Shown here: in pieces, positions 53,552-63,263 of the stretch
How positions within the stretch are numbered: position 1 is the first letter of the stretch
How the letters are laid out: each line of letters starts with the position of its first letter
Assembly (NCBI RefSeq): GCF_013403865.1
Contig: NZ_JABFDK010000002.1
Location: forward strand, 124,001-188,000
From: Winogradskyella costae
GTDB lineage: Bacteria > Bacteroidota > Bacteroidia > Flavobacteriales > Flavobacteriaceae
Length of the DNA: 64,000 nt
Direction: 5' to 3'
The notes under the pieces: model-generated
Seen by the model: the letters and a program-made list of their open reading frames with translations, nothing else
Told to the model about the DNA's origin: nothing
Databases searched by the model: none
Position numbers and translations under genes: made by a program

Positions 53552-55303
53552 ATGAGAACAAAACTTCTAGGTACTATGCTTATGTGCATCACAGTCTTAA
53601 TGACATACGCCCAAGACGGACCAAAACTTCAATTAACAGGTAATGACTCCTTCGTTCAAAAAGGAAACATCGATACTGAGATTTTAACTGCCCTCATACA
53701 GCAAAAACAAATAGAAATTAAACAGCGTGTGTTTCGCAATACCATTGTTCGTCAATTTAATAATTCTAATTATAAAAAACGCCTCAATAATTTTGCGACA
53801 TATAATTACCTCTACAACCTAATGGACGAACTCACAAGCGGAAAGAATAAAACGATAATGACTAAAAAAATTGTGGAACGTTCTGCAGAGTTTGCCTTTG
53901 TTTATGGATTAACGTTATATGCAGACAAAAGTCAAAACGATTTAACAAAAGTTAAACTAGAAGGCGATGGAGGTACAAAAATTCGTACCGATGAAGTGAA
54001 AATTTTTAATATTAGAATGGATATGTGTTTAGATATTCTGCTTAATAGTAACGATGAACTCTTAAAGTCCTTCAAGTTTAAAGAATCTTTAGATAATGAG
54101 TACTATAAATCTTGGTACAAGAACGACAATGCTTACCTTAAGGCTATAAAGGCAAATAATGGTGTTGATGAAGCACATTGGGTATCAGAAAGAGTTTTAT
54201 TAGAAGCGAAGATAACAGCATTTTTAGATTTGGCAAGTCAACTTAAAGATATAGGAAATACTGTGACGACAGCCACTTCTAATCCTTACGCTTTAAGAGA
54301 GGAGTTAGATACATTGCTAAACTCCATCTATACATCTTCGGCTGCTGAGCTTAGCAAAGAGCTTAGTAATTTAGAAAATACTTTTGGTTATACTATGGAT
54401 GCTAAATTAAAGGAAGACATTATCGGTGTTAAAACTTATCTCAATGATAATTCAGAGGTTTTTGTTCAACTATTTAATTTTTATAAGGGTCTAGAAAAAT
54501 CAAAATTTAAAGAGTTTACAATGACCAAAGCGCAATACAATGCTATGAAATATATTTTATTTGAGTTTATTGATGTAGCAAAAAATCAGTATACTAATAA
54601 TGACGTGATATCTAATGTCTTAGAGTTTTTATTAGATTACACCATTGTAGAATACGCAGATGAAAATGGGACGTTAATTAGAGAAGATGAAGTGAAACCA
54701 AATGTTGCCGAACAAAGAGGTTATTTGTATGTAGATATTGCATCTTTAATTACAGCCATTGATGCTAATTTAGGGTCAATAAAACGCAAAGGTATACTGA
54801 ATTATGTGAGTCCCTTTTTTAGTATAGGTACTAACTATGCATCATTCGATGGCGGTAATAATTTAGGGTTAGACGCAAATGGTAATACGCAAGACATAAA
54901 CGATTTGTATTTTGCATCTGAAAAATTAGGAATTAAATGGAAATTATGGAACTGGAAATACACCCATAGCTTTGAAGCTGGTGAATCCTTCAATTACTAT
55001 GGGTATAGAAAACAAATTTGGCGCAGACCACAACAAGAACCATTGATAAGTGATTTATATATAATGGCTTATGGTTCAGGTTTACTTTATAATTTGGTGG
55101 ATTTAAAATCTGAGGATGGTTTTGATTACGCCATATTTGGCGCGGGTATTGGGCTAACTTTTTTCAATGGGTTAGCTGTAAATATTGGTTATGCAAGCCC
55201 ATTAGTAGATAAAAAACTAGATAACGGGTTTGTTAATGTTGGTTTAGATATCCCCATAATAGAATATATAGGAGCCTTATCTAAGAAAACTAGTGATAAT
55301 TAA
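53552..55303 (+). CDS. Secreted protein of unknown function with C-terminal barrel-like part
   Basis: 583 residues. Signal peptide (KLLGTMLMCITVLMTYAQ). Residues about 25-400 are mostly helical and Lys/Asn-rich (NFATYNYLYNLMDELTSGKN, FKEFTMTKAQYNAMKYILFEF). The last 180 residues alternate strands with GILNYVSPFFSIGTNYASFD, AYGSGLLYNLVDLKSE, FDYAIFGAGIGLTFFNGLAV and NIGYASPLVDKKLDNGFVNV, which look like outer-membrane strands. No family recognised. The start ATG lies 68 nt after the EEP gene, possibly in the same transcript. The last codons overlap a 63-residue ORF (TAATG) that I do not accept as a gene. Confidence 0.7.
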   Translation: MRTKLLGTMLMCITVLMTYAQDGPKLQLTGNDSFVQKGNIDTEILTALIQQKQIEIKQRVFRNTIVRQFNNSNYKKRLNNFATYNYLYNLMDELTSGKNKTIMTKKIVERSAEFAFVYGLTLYADKSQNDLTKVKLEGDGGTKIRTDEVKIFNIRMDMCLDILLNSNDELLKSFKFKESLDNEYYKSWYKNDNAYLKAIKANNGVDEAHWVSERVLLEAKITAFLDLASQLKDIGNTVTTATSNPYALREELDTLLNSIYTSSAAELSKELSNLENTFGYTMDAKLKEDIIGVKTYLNDNSEVFVQLFNFYKGLEKSKFKEFTMTKAQYNAMKYILFEFIDVAKNQYTNNDVISNVLEFLLDYTIVEYADENGTLIREDEVKPNVAEQRGYLYVDIASLITAIDANLGSIKRKGILNYVSPFFSIGTNYASFDGGNNLGLDANGNTQDINDLYFASEKLGIKWKLWNWKYTHSFEAGESFNYYGYRKQIWRRPQQEPLISDLYIMAYGSGLLYNLVDLKSEDGFDYAIFGAGIGLTFFNGLAVNIGYASPLVDKKLDNGFVNVGLDIPIIEYIGALSKKTSDN

Positions 55304-55725
55304 TGTTTGGGATTTTATGTGCTTTCAGTTGCACAGGCAATGAATTAACATTAATCAATGTTAAAAACCAATTATATTATACAAGCCTTATAAAAACTAA
55401 TAAAAATTATAGGCACAGTTTTATTATATATGACTTAGGATTTATAAAACAAGCTTCGCTTAACGTTTCAATTCTTTTTTACGGTATACCGTAAGGTCTA
55501 TAATTTGCTTTGAATTATGTTTGTTAGCCTGTAGGAATCGACATACCATATGCACAATTTTTCTATAGTTTTTAAAGTGGTTTGCTTTTCGATTATTATA
55601 TGAAAATATTATAAGTTACATTTTGAAACCTTGAGGGTTTTGCTATCTTTAACTCCCCTACAATTCAATTTTAACTGACAGATAGTTTTGCGGTTATTTA
55701 GCCGTATAATAACTAATGCTTATAT
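55304..55725. other. Intergenic region with the likely hsdR promoter
   Basis: 422 nt. A TAGTTTTG at 55683-55690 fits TAnnTTTG and lies 36 nt before the hsdR ATG; I find no good TTG 20 nt upstream of it. A 63-residue ORF at 55303-55494 has no family and no sensible start context. Otherwise A/T-rich and empty. Confidence 0.45.
55683..55690 (+). promoter_or_regulatory. Candidate -7 element of the restriction operon
   Basis: TAGTTTTG, an exact TAnnTTTG match, 36 nt upstream of the hsdR ATG. The -33 element is unclear. Confidence 0.4.
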
Positions 55726-58092
55726 ATGAATAAAAAAGAACTCTCAGAAAGGGATATTTGCAGTAAGTTTATTAATCCAGCGATTCAGAAAGCAGGATGG
55801 AATATGAGAACTCAAGTTAGAGAAGAAGTGTCTTTTACTGATGGCAGAATCATAGTGCAAGGCAATTTATATACTAGAGGAAGAAATAAACGTGCCGATT
55901 ATATTCTTTATTATAAATCCAACATTCCGATAGCTATTATTGAAGCTAAAGACAATAAGAAAGCTGTAGGACATGGTATGCAGCAAGCCTTAGAGTATTC
56001 TGAAATTCTGCAACTACCATTTGTGTTTACATCTAATGGAGATTCTTTTGTGTTTCATGATAAAACCAATACATCGGGAGCATTAGAACAAGAGTTAACT
56101 TTAGATCATTTTCCATCACCGGAAACCTTATGGAAAAAGTATTTAGCGTACACTAATATTGAAACACCGCAAGCGCAAGAAATTGTAGAGAAAGACTATT
56201 ATGCAGATGATAGTGGTATGACACCACGATATTATCAGCAAAATGCAGTGAATAGAACTATTGAAGCTGTAGCAAAAGGCCAGGATAGGATTATCTTAGT
56301 TATGGCTACAGGTACAGGAAAAACCTATACGGCATTTAATATTATTTGGCGCTTATGGAAAACTGGAGTTAAGAAACGTATTTTATTTCTTGCCGATAGA
56401 AATGCTTTATTAACGCAAACCAAAAATGGTGACTTTTCACCTTTTGGTAACGATATCATGCACATTATTAAAAACAGAAAGATTGATAAATCTTATCAAA
56501 TATACTTTGCCCTATATCAAGGGTTAACAAGTACGGACGACGATAAAAATGCCTACAAAGAATTTAGCCCAGATTTTTTCGACTTAATCGTTATTGACGA
56601 GTGTCATAGAGGTTCTGCTTCTGAAGCTTCGGCTTGGCGTGATGTATTAACTTACTTTTCTTCAGCGACACAAATTGGTTTAACCGCAACACCTAAAGAA
56701 ACCAAAGATGTTTCTAATATGGAATATTTTGGCGAACCTGTTTATACCTATTCTTTAAAACAAGGTATTGACGATGGCTTTTTAGCACCATATAAAGTGG
56801 TGAGAATTACAACAAGTGTTGATGACGGATGGAGACCAACTGCTGGTTTACTAGATAAATACGGAAATGAAGTAGAAGACCGTATTTACAATTTAAAAGA
56901 TTACGATAGAACCTTAGCTATAGACGAACGTACAGAAGTGGTCGCAAAGAAAATTACAGAGTATTTAAAAGCGACTGATCGTTACGCGAAAACCATCGTG
57001 TTTTGTACCGATATTGACCATGCGAATAGAATGCGACAAGCCTTAATAAATGAGAATGCCGACTTAGTAGCCCAACATTGGAACTATTGTGTGAAAATAA
57101 CAGGCGATGATGAGGTTGGAAAACAAGAGTTGGATAATTTTACAGATGTTGAAGAACGTTTTCCTGTCATTGCAACCACTTCTAAAATGTTGACGACTGG
57201 TATTGATACCAAGATGGTAAAGTTTATAGTTTTAGAATCCAACATACAATCGGTAACCGAGTTTAAACAAATTATTGGTAGAGGAACGAGAATCAGGGAA
57301 GCAGAAGGTAAAGTCTATTTTACAATTATGGATTTTAGAAAAGCCACCAATATATTTGCTAGACCAGATTTTGATGGTGATCCTGTACAAATTTACGAAC
57401 CAGAACCTGATGAACCAGTGGTGCCACCAGATAGTATTGATCCAACAGAATCTGATAATGGTGAACCTAATGACCTAGAAGAATTTCAACCAACGCGTCC
57501 TGATATTGGTATAGGAGAAGATGAAGAGGTACGTAAATATTATGTGAATCAAATACCTGTCTCTGTTGTTAATGAGCGTGTACAGTATTATGGTAAAGAC
57601 GGAAAGCTCATTACAGAATCATTAAAAGATTACTCTAAGAAAAATATAGAAAAAGAGTTTTCATCGTTAGATGATTTTATCCAAAAATGGAACGCATCTG
57701 AGAAGAAAGAAGAATTAATACGAGAACTAGCAGAACACGGTGTGTTGCTAGAAGCATTACGTGAGGATGTAGGGCAAGATTTAGACGATTTCGATTTAAT
57801 CTGCCACATCGCCTTCGATCAACCAGCTTTAACACGACAAGAGCGTGCTAACAACGTCCGTAAACGCAACTACTTTACTAAATATAGCGAAACCGCACAA
57901 AAGGTTTTAAATAGTTTATTAGATAAATACGAAAAAGAAGGCATTGTGTCCATAGAGCAAGGTTCTGTATTAAAAGTACAACCTTTAAGCCAAATGGGTT
58001 CTGCCGTTGAATTGGTAAGAGCCTTTGGCAAGAAAAAAGATTTTGACCAAGCCATAAAAGAATTAGAAAACGAAATATATAACATAGCTTAA
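55726..58092 (+). CDS. hsdR: Type I restriction enzyme R subunit (EcoEI-like HsdR)
   Basis: 788 residues. N-terminal nuclease core (about 45-115) with RADYILYYKSNIPIAIIEAK, a PD-(D/E)XK-type Asp and Glu-x-Lys, then QALEYSEILQLPFVFTSNGD. The SF2 helicase motor starts near 170: Walker A MATGTGKT (about 192-199), VIDECHRG (near 290), GLTATPKET, TTGIDTKMVKF and IIGRGTRI. The C-terminal part is the helical EcoEI_R_C type (YYVNQIPVSVVNERVQYYGKDG onward). It drives ATP-dependent DNA translocation and cleavage of unmodified DNA in complex with M and S. The stop overlaps the next ATG by 1 nt. No defect seen. Confidence 0.95.
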   Translation: MNKKELSERDICSKFINPAIQKAGWNMRTQVREEVSFTDGRIIVQGNLYTRGRNKRADYILYYKSNIPIAIIEAKDNKKAVGHGMQQALEYSEILQLPFVFTSNGDSFVFHDKTNTSGALEQELTLDHFPSPETLWKKYLAYTNIETPQAQEIVEKDYYADDSGMTPRYYQQNAVNRTIEAVAKGQDRIILVMATGTGKTYTAFNIIWRLWKTGVKKRILFLADRNALLTQTKNGDFSPFGNDIMHIIKNRKIDKSYQIYFALYQGLTSTDDDKNAYKEFSPDFFDLIVIDECHRGSASEASAWRDVLTYFSSATQIGLTATPKETKDVSNMEYFGEPVYTYSLKQGIDDGFLAPYKVVRITTSVDDGWRPTAGLLDKYGNEVEDRIYNLKDYDRTLAIDERTEVVAKKITEYLKATDRYAKTIVFCTDIDHANRMRQALINENADLVAQHWNYCVKITGDDEVGKQELDNFTDVEERFPVIATTSKMLTTGIDTKMVKFIVLESNIQSVTEFKQIIGRGTRIREAEGKVYFTIMDFRKATNIFARPDFDGDPVQIYEPEPDEPVVPPDSIDPTESDNGEPNDLEEFQPTRPDIGIGEDEEVRKYYVNQIPVSVVNERVQYYGKDGKLITESLKDYSKKNIEKEFSSLDDFIQKWNASEKKEELIRELAEHGVLLEALREDVGQDLDDFDLICHIAFDQPALTRQERANNVRKRNYFTKYSETAQKVLNSLLDKYEKEGIVSIEQGSVLKVQPLSQMGSAVELVRAFGKKKDFDQAIKELENEIYNIA

Positions 58093-60371
58093 TGAGTAAC
58101 ATAACAACCAACATAAAAGGCATACGCGATATTATGCGTAAAGACACAGGAGTAGATGGAGATGCGCAACGTATTTCTCAAATGGTCTGGATGCTGTTTA
58201 TGAAAATATTTGCAGATAAAGAAGAAGAATGGGAAATCACTATAGATAATTACGAAAGCCCAATTCCTGAGCACTTAAAATGGCAAAACTGGGCTGCAGA
58301 TGATGAAGGCTTAACAGGTGATGCTTTAATGGATTTTATAGAAACCGAGTTGTTTCCTGCGTTGAAAGAGTTGGATATTACTATAAGTCCGCAAGCAAAA
58401 ATTATTCGTTCGGTATTTGACGATACCTATAACTTTATGAAAAACGGAACACTCTTCCGTCAAGTAATTAACGTGATTAATGAGATCGATTTTAATAGCA
58501 CAAATGAACGACATGTATTTAATGATATTTACGAAACCATTTTAAAAGACTTACAATCTGCAGGTTCTTCGGGTGAATATTACACACCAAGAGCTGTAAC
58601 GCAGTTTATGGTAGATATGATTAATCCGCAATTAGGAGAAAGCGTATTAGATCCTGCATGCGGAACAGGTGGATTTTTAACCTGTACTATTGATGGCGTT
58701 CGTAATCAAGTAAAAACACCAAAAGACAGAGACATCTTACAAAAATCGATACGTGGTATTGAGAAAAAACCTTTACCACATTTACTATGTACCACCAATT
58801 TAATGTTACATGGTTTCGATTTACCTGTAGTACGAAGAGACAACTTACTAAGCAAACCTTATGCCGATTGGGGAGCCAAAGATAAACTAGATATTATCCT
58901 CTCTAACCCACCTTTTGGTGGTGTAGAAGAAGATGGTACCGAAACCAATTTTCCTAAAAAGTTTAGAACCAAAGAAACAGCCGATTTATTCTTAGCCCTA
59001 ATCATTAAGCTATTAAAAGACAAAGGACGTTGCGCTATTGTTTTACCAGACGGCACCTTATTTGGCGAAGGTATGAAAACGCGTCTAAAAGAAGAGTTGC
59101 TAGACAAATGTAACTTACATACCATTGTACGTTTGCCAAATGGTGTATTTAATCCATATACAGGTATTAAAACCAATTTGTTGTTTTTTGAAAAAGGTAC
59201 GCCAACAAAAGAGGTTTGGTATTTTGAGCATCCTTATCCCGAAGGTGTAAAAAGCTATAACAAAGGAAAACCTATCAATATTGAAGAATTTAATGCAGAA
59301 AAAGCATGGTGGAATAATCGTGAAGAAAATACACAAGCTTGGAAGGTCTCTATTGAGGAGATTAAAAAACGAGGCTACAATTTGGATATTAAAAACCCAC
59401 ACCAAGAGACAGATACTTTGGAGAGTCCAGAAGTTTTGTTTAAAAAAAATAGAATTACTGAAAAAAAGATTTCTTCTATACAAGACAAGTTTATAAATGT
59501 ATTATCCGAATCTTTAAAAAATAAGCAGTTACTAAAACATTTTAAAGAACTTACTATTATATCAGAAAATGCAAGAGAATTAAAGGGGCTATTTTTAAAG
59601 TTAGCAGTTAAAGGTGAATTAACAACTAACTGGAGAGTTGAAAACTCTGAAATTCAATCTGCTTCAAAATATTTAGAACAATTAAAAGGAGAAAAAGACA
59701 ACTTAATTAAAGAAAAGAAGATTAGAAGAGAAAAACCACTTTCTAAAATTAAAAAAGAAGAACTGATTAATTTGCCAAAGAAATGGGAGATGGTAAGGTT
59801 AGGAGAAATTGGGGATTGGGGAGCGGGTTCAACACCTTTACGCTCAAATTCATCATTTTATGATGGAGAAATAAATTGGTTTAAATCTGGTGAATTAAAT
59901 AATGGAATAATTGATTTTGAATCAAAAGAAAAAATAACAGACTTAGCAATACAAAAGTCATCTGTAAGATTAAATAAACCAGGAGATGTACTGATAGCCA
60001 TGTATGGAGCAACAATAGGTAAAACAGCTATATTAAATGTTAAAGGAACAACAAACCAAGCTGTTTGTGCGTGTACTCCTTTTTCTTGTATCAGTAGTTC
60101 TTATCTTCATATACTTCTTAAAGCATTAAGAGATACTTTTATTAATCAAGGTGAAGGTGGAGCGCAACCAAATATATCTAGAGTAAAAATAAGAAATCAA
60201 GCTTTTGCTCTTCCGCCACTAGAAGAACAAAAAGCAATAGTTCAAAAAGTGAATACTTTAATGGATTTATGTGATAGGTTAGAGCAAGAAGTACAACAAA
60301 GCAAAGAACATAGTGAGCAGTTAATGCAGAGTTGTTTGAGGGAGGTTTTTGAACCTAATAATATGGTTTAA
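58092..60371 (+). CDS. hsdM: HsdM-HsdS fusion with a single target recognition domain
   Basis: 759 residues. Residues 1-480 are an N6-adenine methyltransferase M subunit: helical N-terminal domain, SGEYYTPRAVTQFMVDM, SAM motif LDPACGTGGFL (near 193-203) and catalytic NPPFGG (near 272). From about 450 an S subunit follows: a coiled coil with ARELKGLFLKLAVKGELTTN, one TRD (about 560-715, LPKKWEMVRLGEIGDWGAGS, PGDVLIAMYGATIGK, NQAVCACTPFS) and the closing LPPLEEQKAIVQKVNTLMDL with SEQLMQSCLREVF. A normal S has two TRDs. A single TRD fused to M suggests a symmetric dimer with a palindromic target, by analogy with half-S subunits. Start overlaps the hsdR stop by 1 nt. Confidence 0.92.
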   Translation: MSNITTNIKGIRDIMRKDTGVDGDAQRISQMVWMLFMKIFADKEEEWEITIDNYESPIPEHLKWQNWAADDEGLTGDALMDFIETELFPALKELDITISPQAKIIRSVFDDTYNFMKNGTLFRQVINVINEIDFNSTNERHVFNDIYETILKDLQSAGSSGEYYTPRAVTQFMVDMINPQLGESVLDPACGTGGFLTCTIDGVRNQVKTPKDRDILQKSIRGIEKKPLPHLLCTTNLMLHGFDLPVVRRDNLLSKPYADWGAKDKLDIILSNPPFGGVEEDGTETNFPKKFRTKETADLFLALIIKLLKDKGRCAIVLPDGTLFGEGMKTRLKEELLDKCNLHTIVRLPNGVFNPYTGIKTNLLFFEKGTPTKEVWYFEHPYPEGVKSYNKGKPINIEEFNAEKAWWNNREENTQAWKVSIEEIKKRGYNLDIKNPHQETDTLESPEVLFKKNRITEKKISSIQDKFINVLSESLKNKQLLKHFKELTIISENARELKGLFLKLAVKGELTTNWRVENSEIQSASKYLEQLKGEKDNLIKEKKIRREKPLSKIKKEELINLPKKWEMVRLGEIGDWGAGSTPLRSNSSFYDGEINWFKSGELNNGIIDFESKEKITDLAIQKSSVRLNKPGDVLIAMYGATIGKTAILNVKGTTNQAVCACTPFSCISSSYLHILLKALRDTFINQGEGGAQPNISRVKIRNQAFALPPLEEQKAIVQKVNTLMDLCDRLEQEVQQSKEHSEQLMQSCLREVFEPNNMV

Positions 60372-60373
60372 TT

Positions 60374-62245
60374 ATGAGGTTAAAGGAAATACACATAAAA
60401 GGAACTTATAAAAATTTACAAGACTTTAAAGTTACGTTTGAAGGAGATAATTTTTTAGAAGTATTTGTTGGTAAAAATGGAACAGGTAAATCTAATTTCT
60501 TTGAAGCTATTTTAGAAATTTTTAAGCATTTATCTGAAGAAGATTATCCAATCTCTTTCAATTATACGATAAGCTATGAAATAGATAACGAATCTGTTTT
60601 TTTAGAATGGCAAGATGTAAAATGGATTGATCAGGAAGCACAAGTTATTATTCCAGATAAATCAAAATTACCTGCAAATATATTAGTATACTATTCTGGT
60701 CATAATAAAACTATTGGTAGTCTTTTAAAGTCTACCAACGAAAATCATAAAAAACTTTTAGATAAGAATAGAAAAAATGAAAACTTGTTAAGTGAAGTCA
60801 CTAGGTGCTTTACAGGTATAGATAATCATTACAAATCTTTATTGTTAAGTGTTATATTATTACAAGAAGACACTAATAAAGCGAAAGTTTTCATAAAAGA
60901 AAAGCTAGGAATTACAGCTATTGGTAATGAAATAAGATTAGATTTTAAAAGGCCAGACTATGCTAAAGACAAAGCTAAGTTTGAATTTGATGAGTTTGAT
61001 GAAGGAAAACGATTTTGGTCTCCAGCAGGTTATTTTAAAATTCTATTAAATCAAATTTGGTTAGTGGAGAATAATGCTCCATTGTTTGGTATTAGAAACG
61101 AAGGAAAGATAAATGATGATGCATATATACTTTTTAAAGGTTTCAATCATTTTAAAGAATCATTTCAGGATTATAGTCCATTAGAGCTATTTATAGCCTT
61201 TGATAATTTAAAGACTATTGGATATTTAGAGGATATAAAATTAGGCGTAACGCTAACTTCAGGTAAAAAAATACAAATAGACCAATTTAGTGATGGTCAG
61301 TTTCAATCCATATACATCTACGCATTAACAGAGCTATTTAAAGACAAGAATTGTATCACACTTTTAGACGAACCAGACTCTTTTCTACACCCAGAATGGC
61401 AACACAAGTTTTTGATTCAAGTAAATGAAATTAGTGATGCTTCTGCTAAAACTAATCATGTTTTAATGAGCAGTCATAGTGCTGTAACCTTGGTAGGTGA
61501 TTTAGAAAAGAGAGTAAATCTATTCAGGTTTCATGAAAACGAATTAAAATGTCATAAAGTAGGTAAGAATTTTGCTGTTAATCAATTATCGAGTCAATTG
61601 TTTAAAGTTAATTACGATAAACAATTACTAAGTATTATGCATACGCATAGTCAAGGAAAGCCAATCTTATTTACTGAAGGAGATACAGATCCTATTATTT
61701 TATATGAAGCATGGAATAGGTTGTATGATTTTGAAATTCCATTTGATATTTGTTTTGGTTTTGGATGCGATTATCTTAGGAAAATACTTAATAGCCATAA
61801 ATTTCAAACAGAAATGGGAGGAAAACCTATTTTTGGTTTATTTGATTTTGATGAAGCCTATAATCAGTGGAATTCTTTAAAAATTGAAGGAGAATTGCTA
61901 GAAGCAGATCCTTTCAAGGGTATTTGTAAAAAAGTTGAAGATAAAAACTGTTTTGCTTTTTTAATTCCAATTCCAGACATAGATATTATCAAAAAGCAAT
62001 CTATTAAAGACGAGGCAACAAAAACTACTTTTAAACATGAAGCTAAGGTAGAAATGGAACATCTTTTTTACTCAGATGAAACCAAAGGAAACTTTAATTT
62101 AAAAAGCGGAGTTGGCGGTTCTCAAATATTAGAGATAAGTGATTCATCTAAAATGAGGTTTGCTCAAGAAATTGTGCCAGAATTAGATGATGTAAGCTTT
62201 GAAGTACTGAAACCGATGTTTGATTTTATTCAAACTAAAATATAA
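60374..62245 (+). CDS. OLD-like AAA ATPase with TOPRIM-like C-terminal region
   Basis: 623 residues. Walker A VFVGKNGTGKSNFFEA (about 32-45), ABC signature-like QIDQFSDGQFQSIYIYAL (near 300), Walker B with LLDEPDSFLHPEWQ (near 326-338), and H-loop VLMSSHSAVTLV. The C-terminal third carries ILFTEGDTDPIILYEA (near 430) and PIFGLFDFDEAYNQW (near 490), which look like the acidic motifs of a TOPRIM nuclease (E-G-x-x-D and DxD). This is the make-up of OLD-family nucleases, such as GajA of Gabija or the ATPases of PARIS and retron systems. Starts 2 nt after the hsdMS stop codon and 7 nt before the next ATG. Confidence 0.85.
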   Translation: MRLKEIHIKGTYKNLQDFKVTFEGDNFLEVFVGKNGTGKSNFFEAILEIFKHLSEEDYPISFNYTISYEIDNESVFLEWQDVKWIDQEAQVIIPDKSKLPANILVYYSGHNKTIGSLLKSTNENHKKLLDKNRKNENLLSEVTRCFTGIDNHYKSLLLSVILLQEDTNKAKVFIKEKLGITAIGNEIRLDFKRPDYAKDKAKFEFDEFDEGKRFWSPAGYFKILLNQIWLVENNAPLFGIRNEGKINDDAYILFKGFNHFKESFQDYSPLELFIAFDNLKTIGYLEDIKLGVTLTSGKKIQIDQFSDGQFQSIYIYALTELFKDKNCITLLDEPDSFLHPEWQHKFLIQVNEISDASAKTNHVLMSSHSAVTLVGDLEKRVNLFRFHENELKCHKVGKNFAVNQLSSQLFKVNYDKQLLSIMHTHSQGKPILFTEGDTDPIILYEAWNRLYDFEIPFDICFGFGCDYLRKILNSHKFQTEMGGKPIFGLFDFDEAYNQWNSLKIEGELLEADPFKGICKKVEDKNCFAFLIPIPDIDIIKKQSIKDEATKTTFKHEAKVEMEHLFYSDETKGNFNLKSGVGGSQILEISDSSKMRFAQEIVPELDDVSFEVLKPMFDFIQTKI

Positions 62246-62252
62246 ATTGCAA

Positions 62253-63263
62253 ATGGTTGGACATTACATGTTAAATACAACAAACTACCATACTAACAGA
62301 ATGTTTAATGATGAACAGTTCAAGTTATCTAAAGCTGGTGTAGTTGAGGTTGTCAGCAAAAACAAAACTATTAGGCCCGAAAAAGATGATGAAATAATTC
62401 TGCTTGGTTATCAGAATAATAAACATTCTAATGTTAAAGCAGATAATTTTGTTTTAAAATACAAAGCGAAAGTTGAAAGTGTATCACCTGCTGAATATGC
62501 AAAATCTTCTGATTTAAATCAAAGAGAACGAGATGAAAAAGAGAAAGCTTTAAAAAAGGGTGAGAGTTTAATCTTTTACAATCATAAAATTAATTTAATA
62601 AATAAAGGAGAGTTTGAAGAGACTCCTTATTTAGAAGATTATACCTATAGCTTGCTTGGCATAGAAAATTACAAAGATCCACAACGCCATTTTGCGAATA
62701 AAATAACTGCGTTAAATAAAAATGACTTCGAAACACTGTACAAGGAGAGAATATATGCCTCTAGAACTGTTTTGGGAAGATTGATTCACGCCTTGCCACA
62801 AGAGAATCGATTAGAGTTTATTTTAATTGCGATGGAAAAATTTAACACACCAGAATTGAAGGATATTACGTGTTCTATAGGTCTTCGATTTTTGAATAAT
62901 TATTTAAACAATCATATTTTGGAATTAGGGAAATTCCTAATTGCTTCAAAAGCAATATTAGAAAATGATTTATTAGATGTTATTGATTCATCTTCAATTG
63001 GTTTTGATAATGATGGTTTTAGAGATAGGACTGGTTTAACTGATAAACTTGATGTTTTCGAAGAAAGTTTGAAGATGAGTGAAATAAATTCAGGAGATAC
63101 TATTATACAGCAAGCAGAATTATTTGAAGAGGTTTTAGCTTATTCTGAAATAACTCAAAGTACTATAAAAGATATACTTGAGAACCATCAGAGAACAAGT
63201 TCTGAAATTAGATTCAATAAACTTTTTGAAAATAGAAGATGGCCAATAAATATAAAGATATAG
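62253..63263 (+). CDS. Unrecognised protein coupled to the OLD-like ATPase and nuclease
   Basis: 336 residues from ATG 62253; another ATG five codons on is possible, and the frame extends back into the preceding gene. The first 75 residues are beta-rich (FKLSKAGVVEVVSKNKTIRP, KDDEIILLGYQNNKHSNVKA, DNFVLKYKAKVESV) and could be a small PUA/EVE-like barrel; this is a weak guess. A charged helical region follows (DLNQRERDEKEKALKKGESL). Residues about 140-336 are mostly helical, with YKERIYASRTVLGRLIHALPQ and ELFEEVLAYSEITQSTIKDIL. No family recognised and no catalytic motif seen. The nuclease gene overlaps its last 25 nt. Confidence 0.8.
   Translation: MVGHYMLNTTNYHTNRMFNDEQFKLSKAGVVEVVSKNKTIRPEKDDEIILLGYQNNKHSNVKADNFVLKYKAKVESVSPAEYAKSSDLNQRERDEKEKALKKGESLIFYNHKINLINKGEFEETPYLEDYTYSLLGIENYKDPQRHFANKITALNKNDFETLYKERIYASRTVLGRLIHALPQENRLEFILIAMEKFNTPELKDITCSIGLRFLNNYLNNHILELGKFLIASKAILENDLLDVIDSSSIGFDNDGFRDRTGLTDKLDVFEESLKMSEINSGDTIIQQAELFEEVLAYSEITQSTIKDILENHQRTSSEIRFNKLFENRRWPINIKI

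Noticed and set aside
55303..55494. 63-residue ORF overlapping the stop of the secreted protein by TAATG
   Set aside because: No family, odd composition, no leader of its own; TAATG overlaps arise easily in A/T-rich DNA.
59115..59483. Minus-strand ORF within the HsdM-HsdS fusion
   Set aside because: Antisense shadow rich in Phe/Ile/Cys, with no motif.
60374..62245. Plain Gabija (GajA) assignment
   Set aside because: The ATPase has similar parts, but the partner is not a UvrD-like GajB helicase; the following genes are an unknown protein and a PD-(D/E)XK nuclease.
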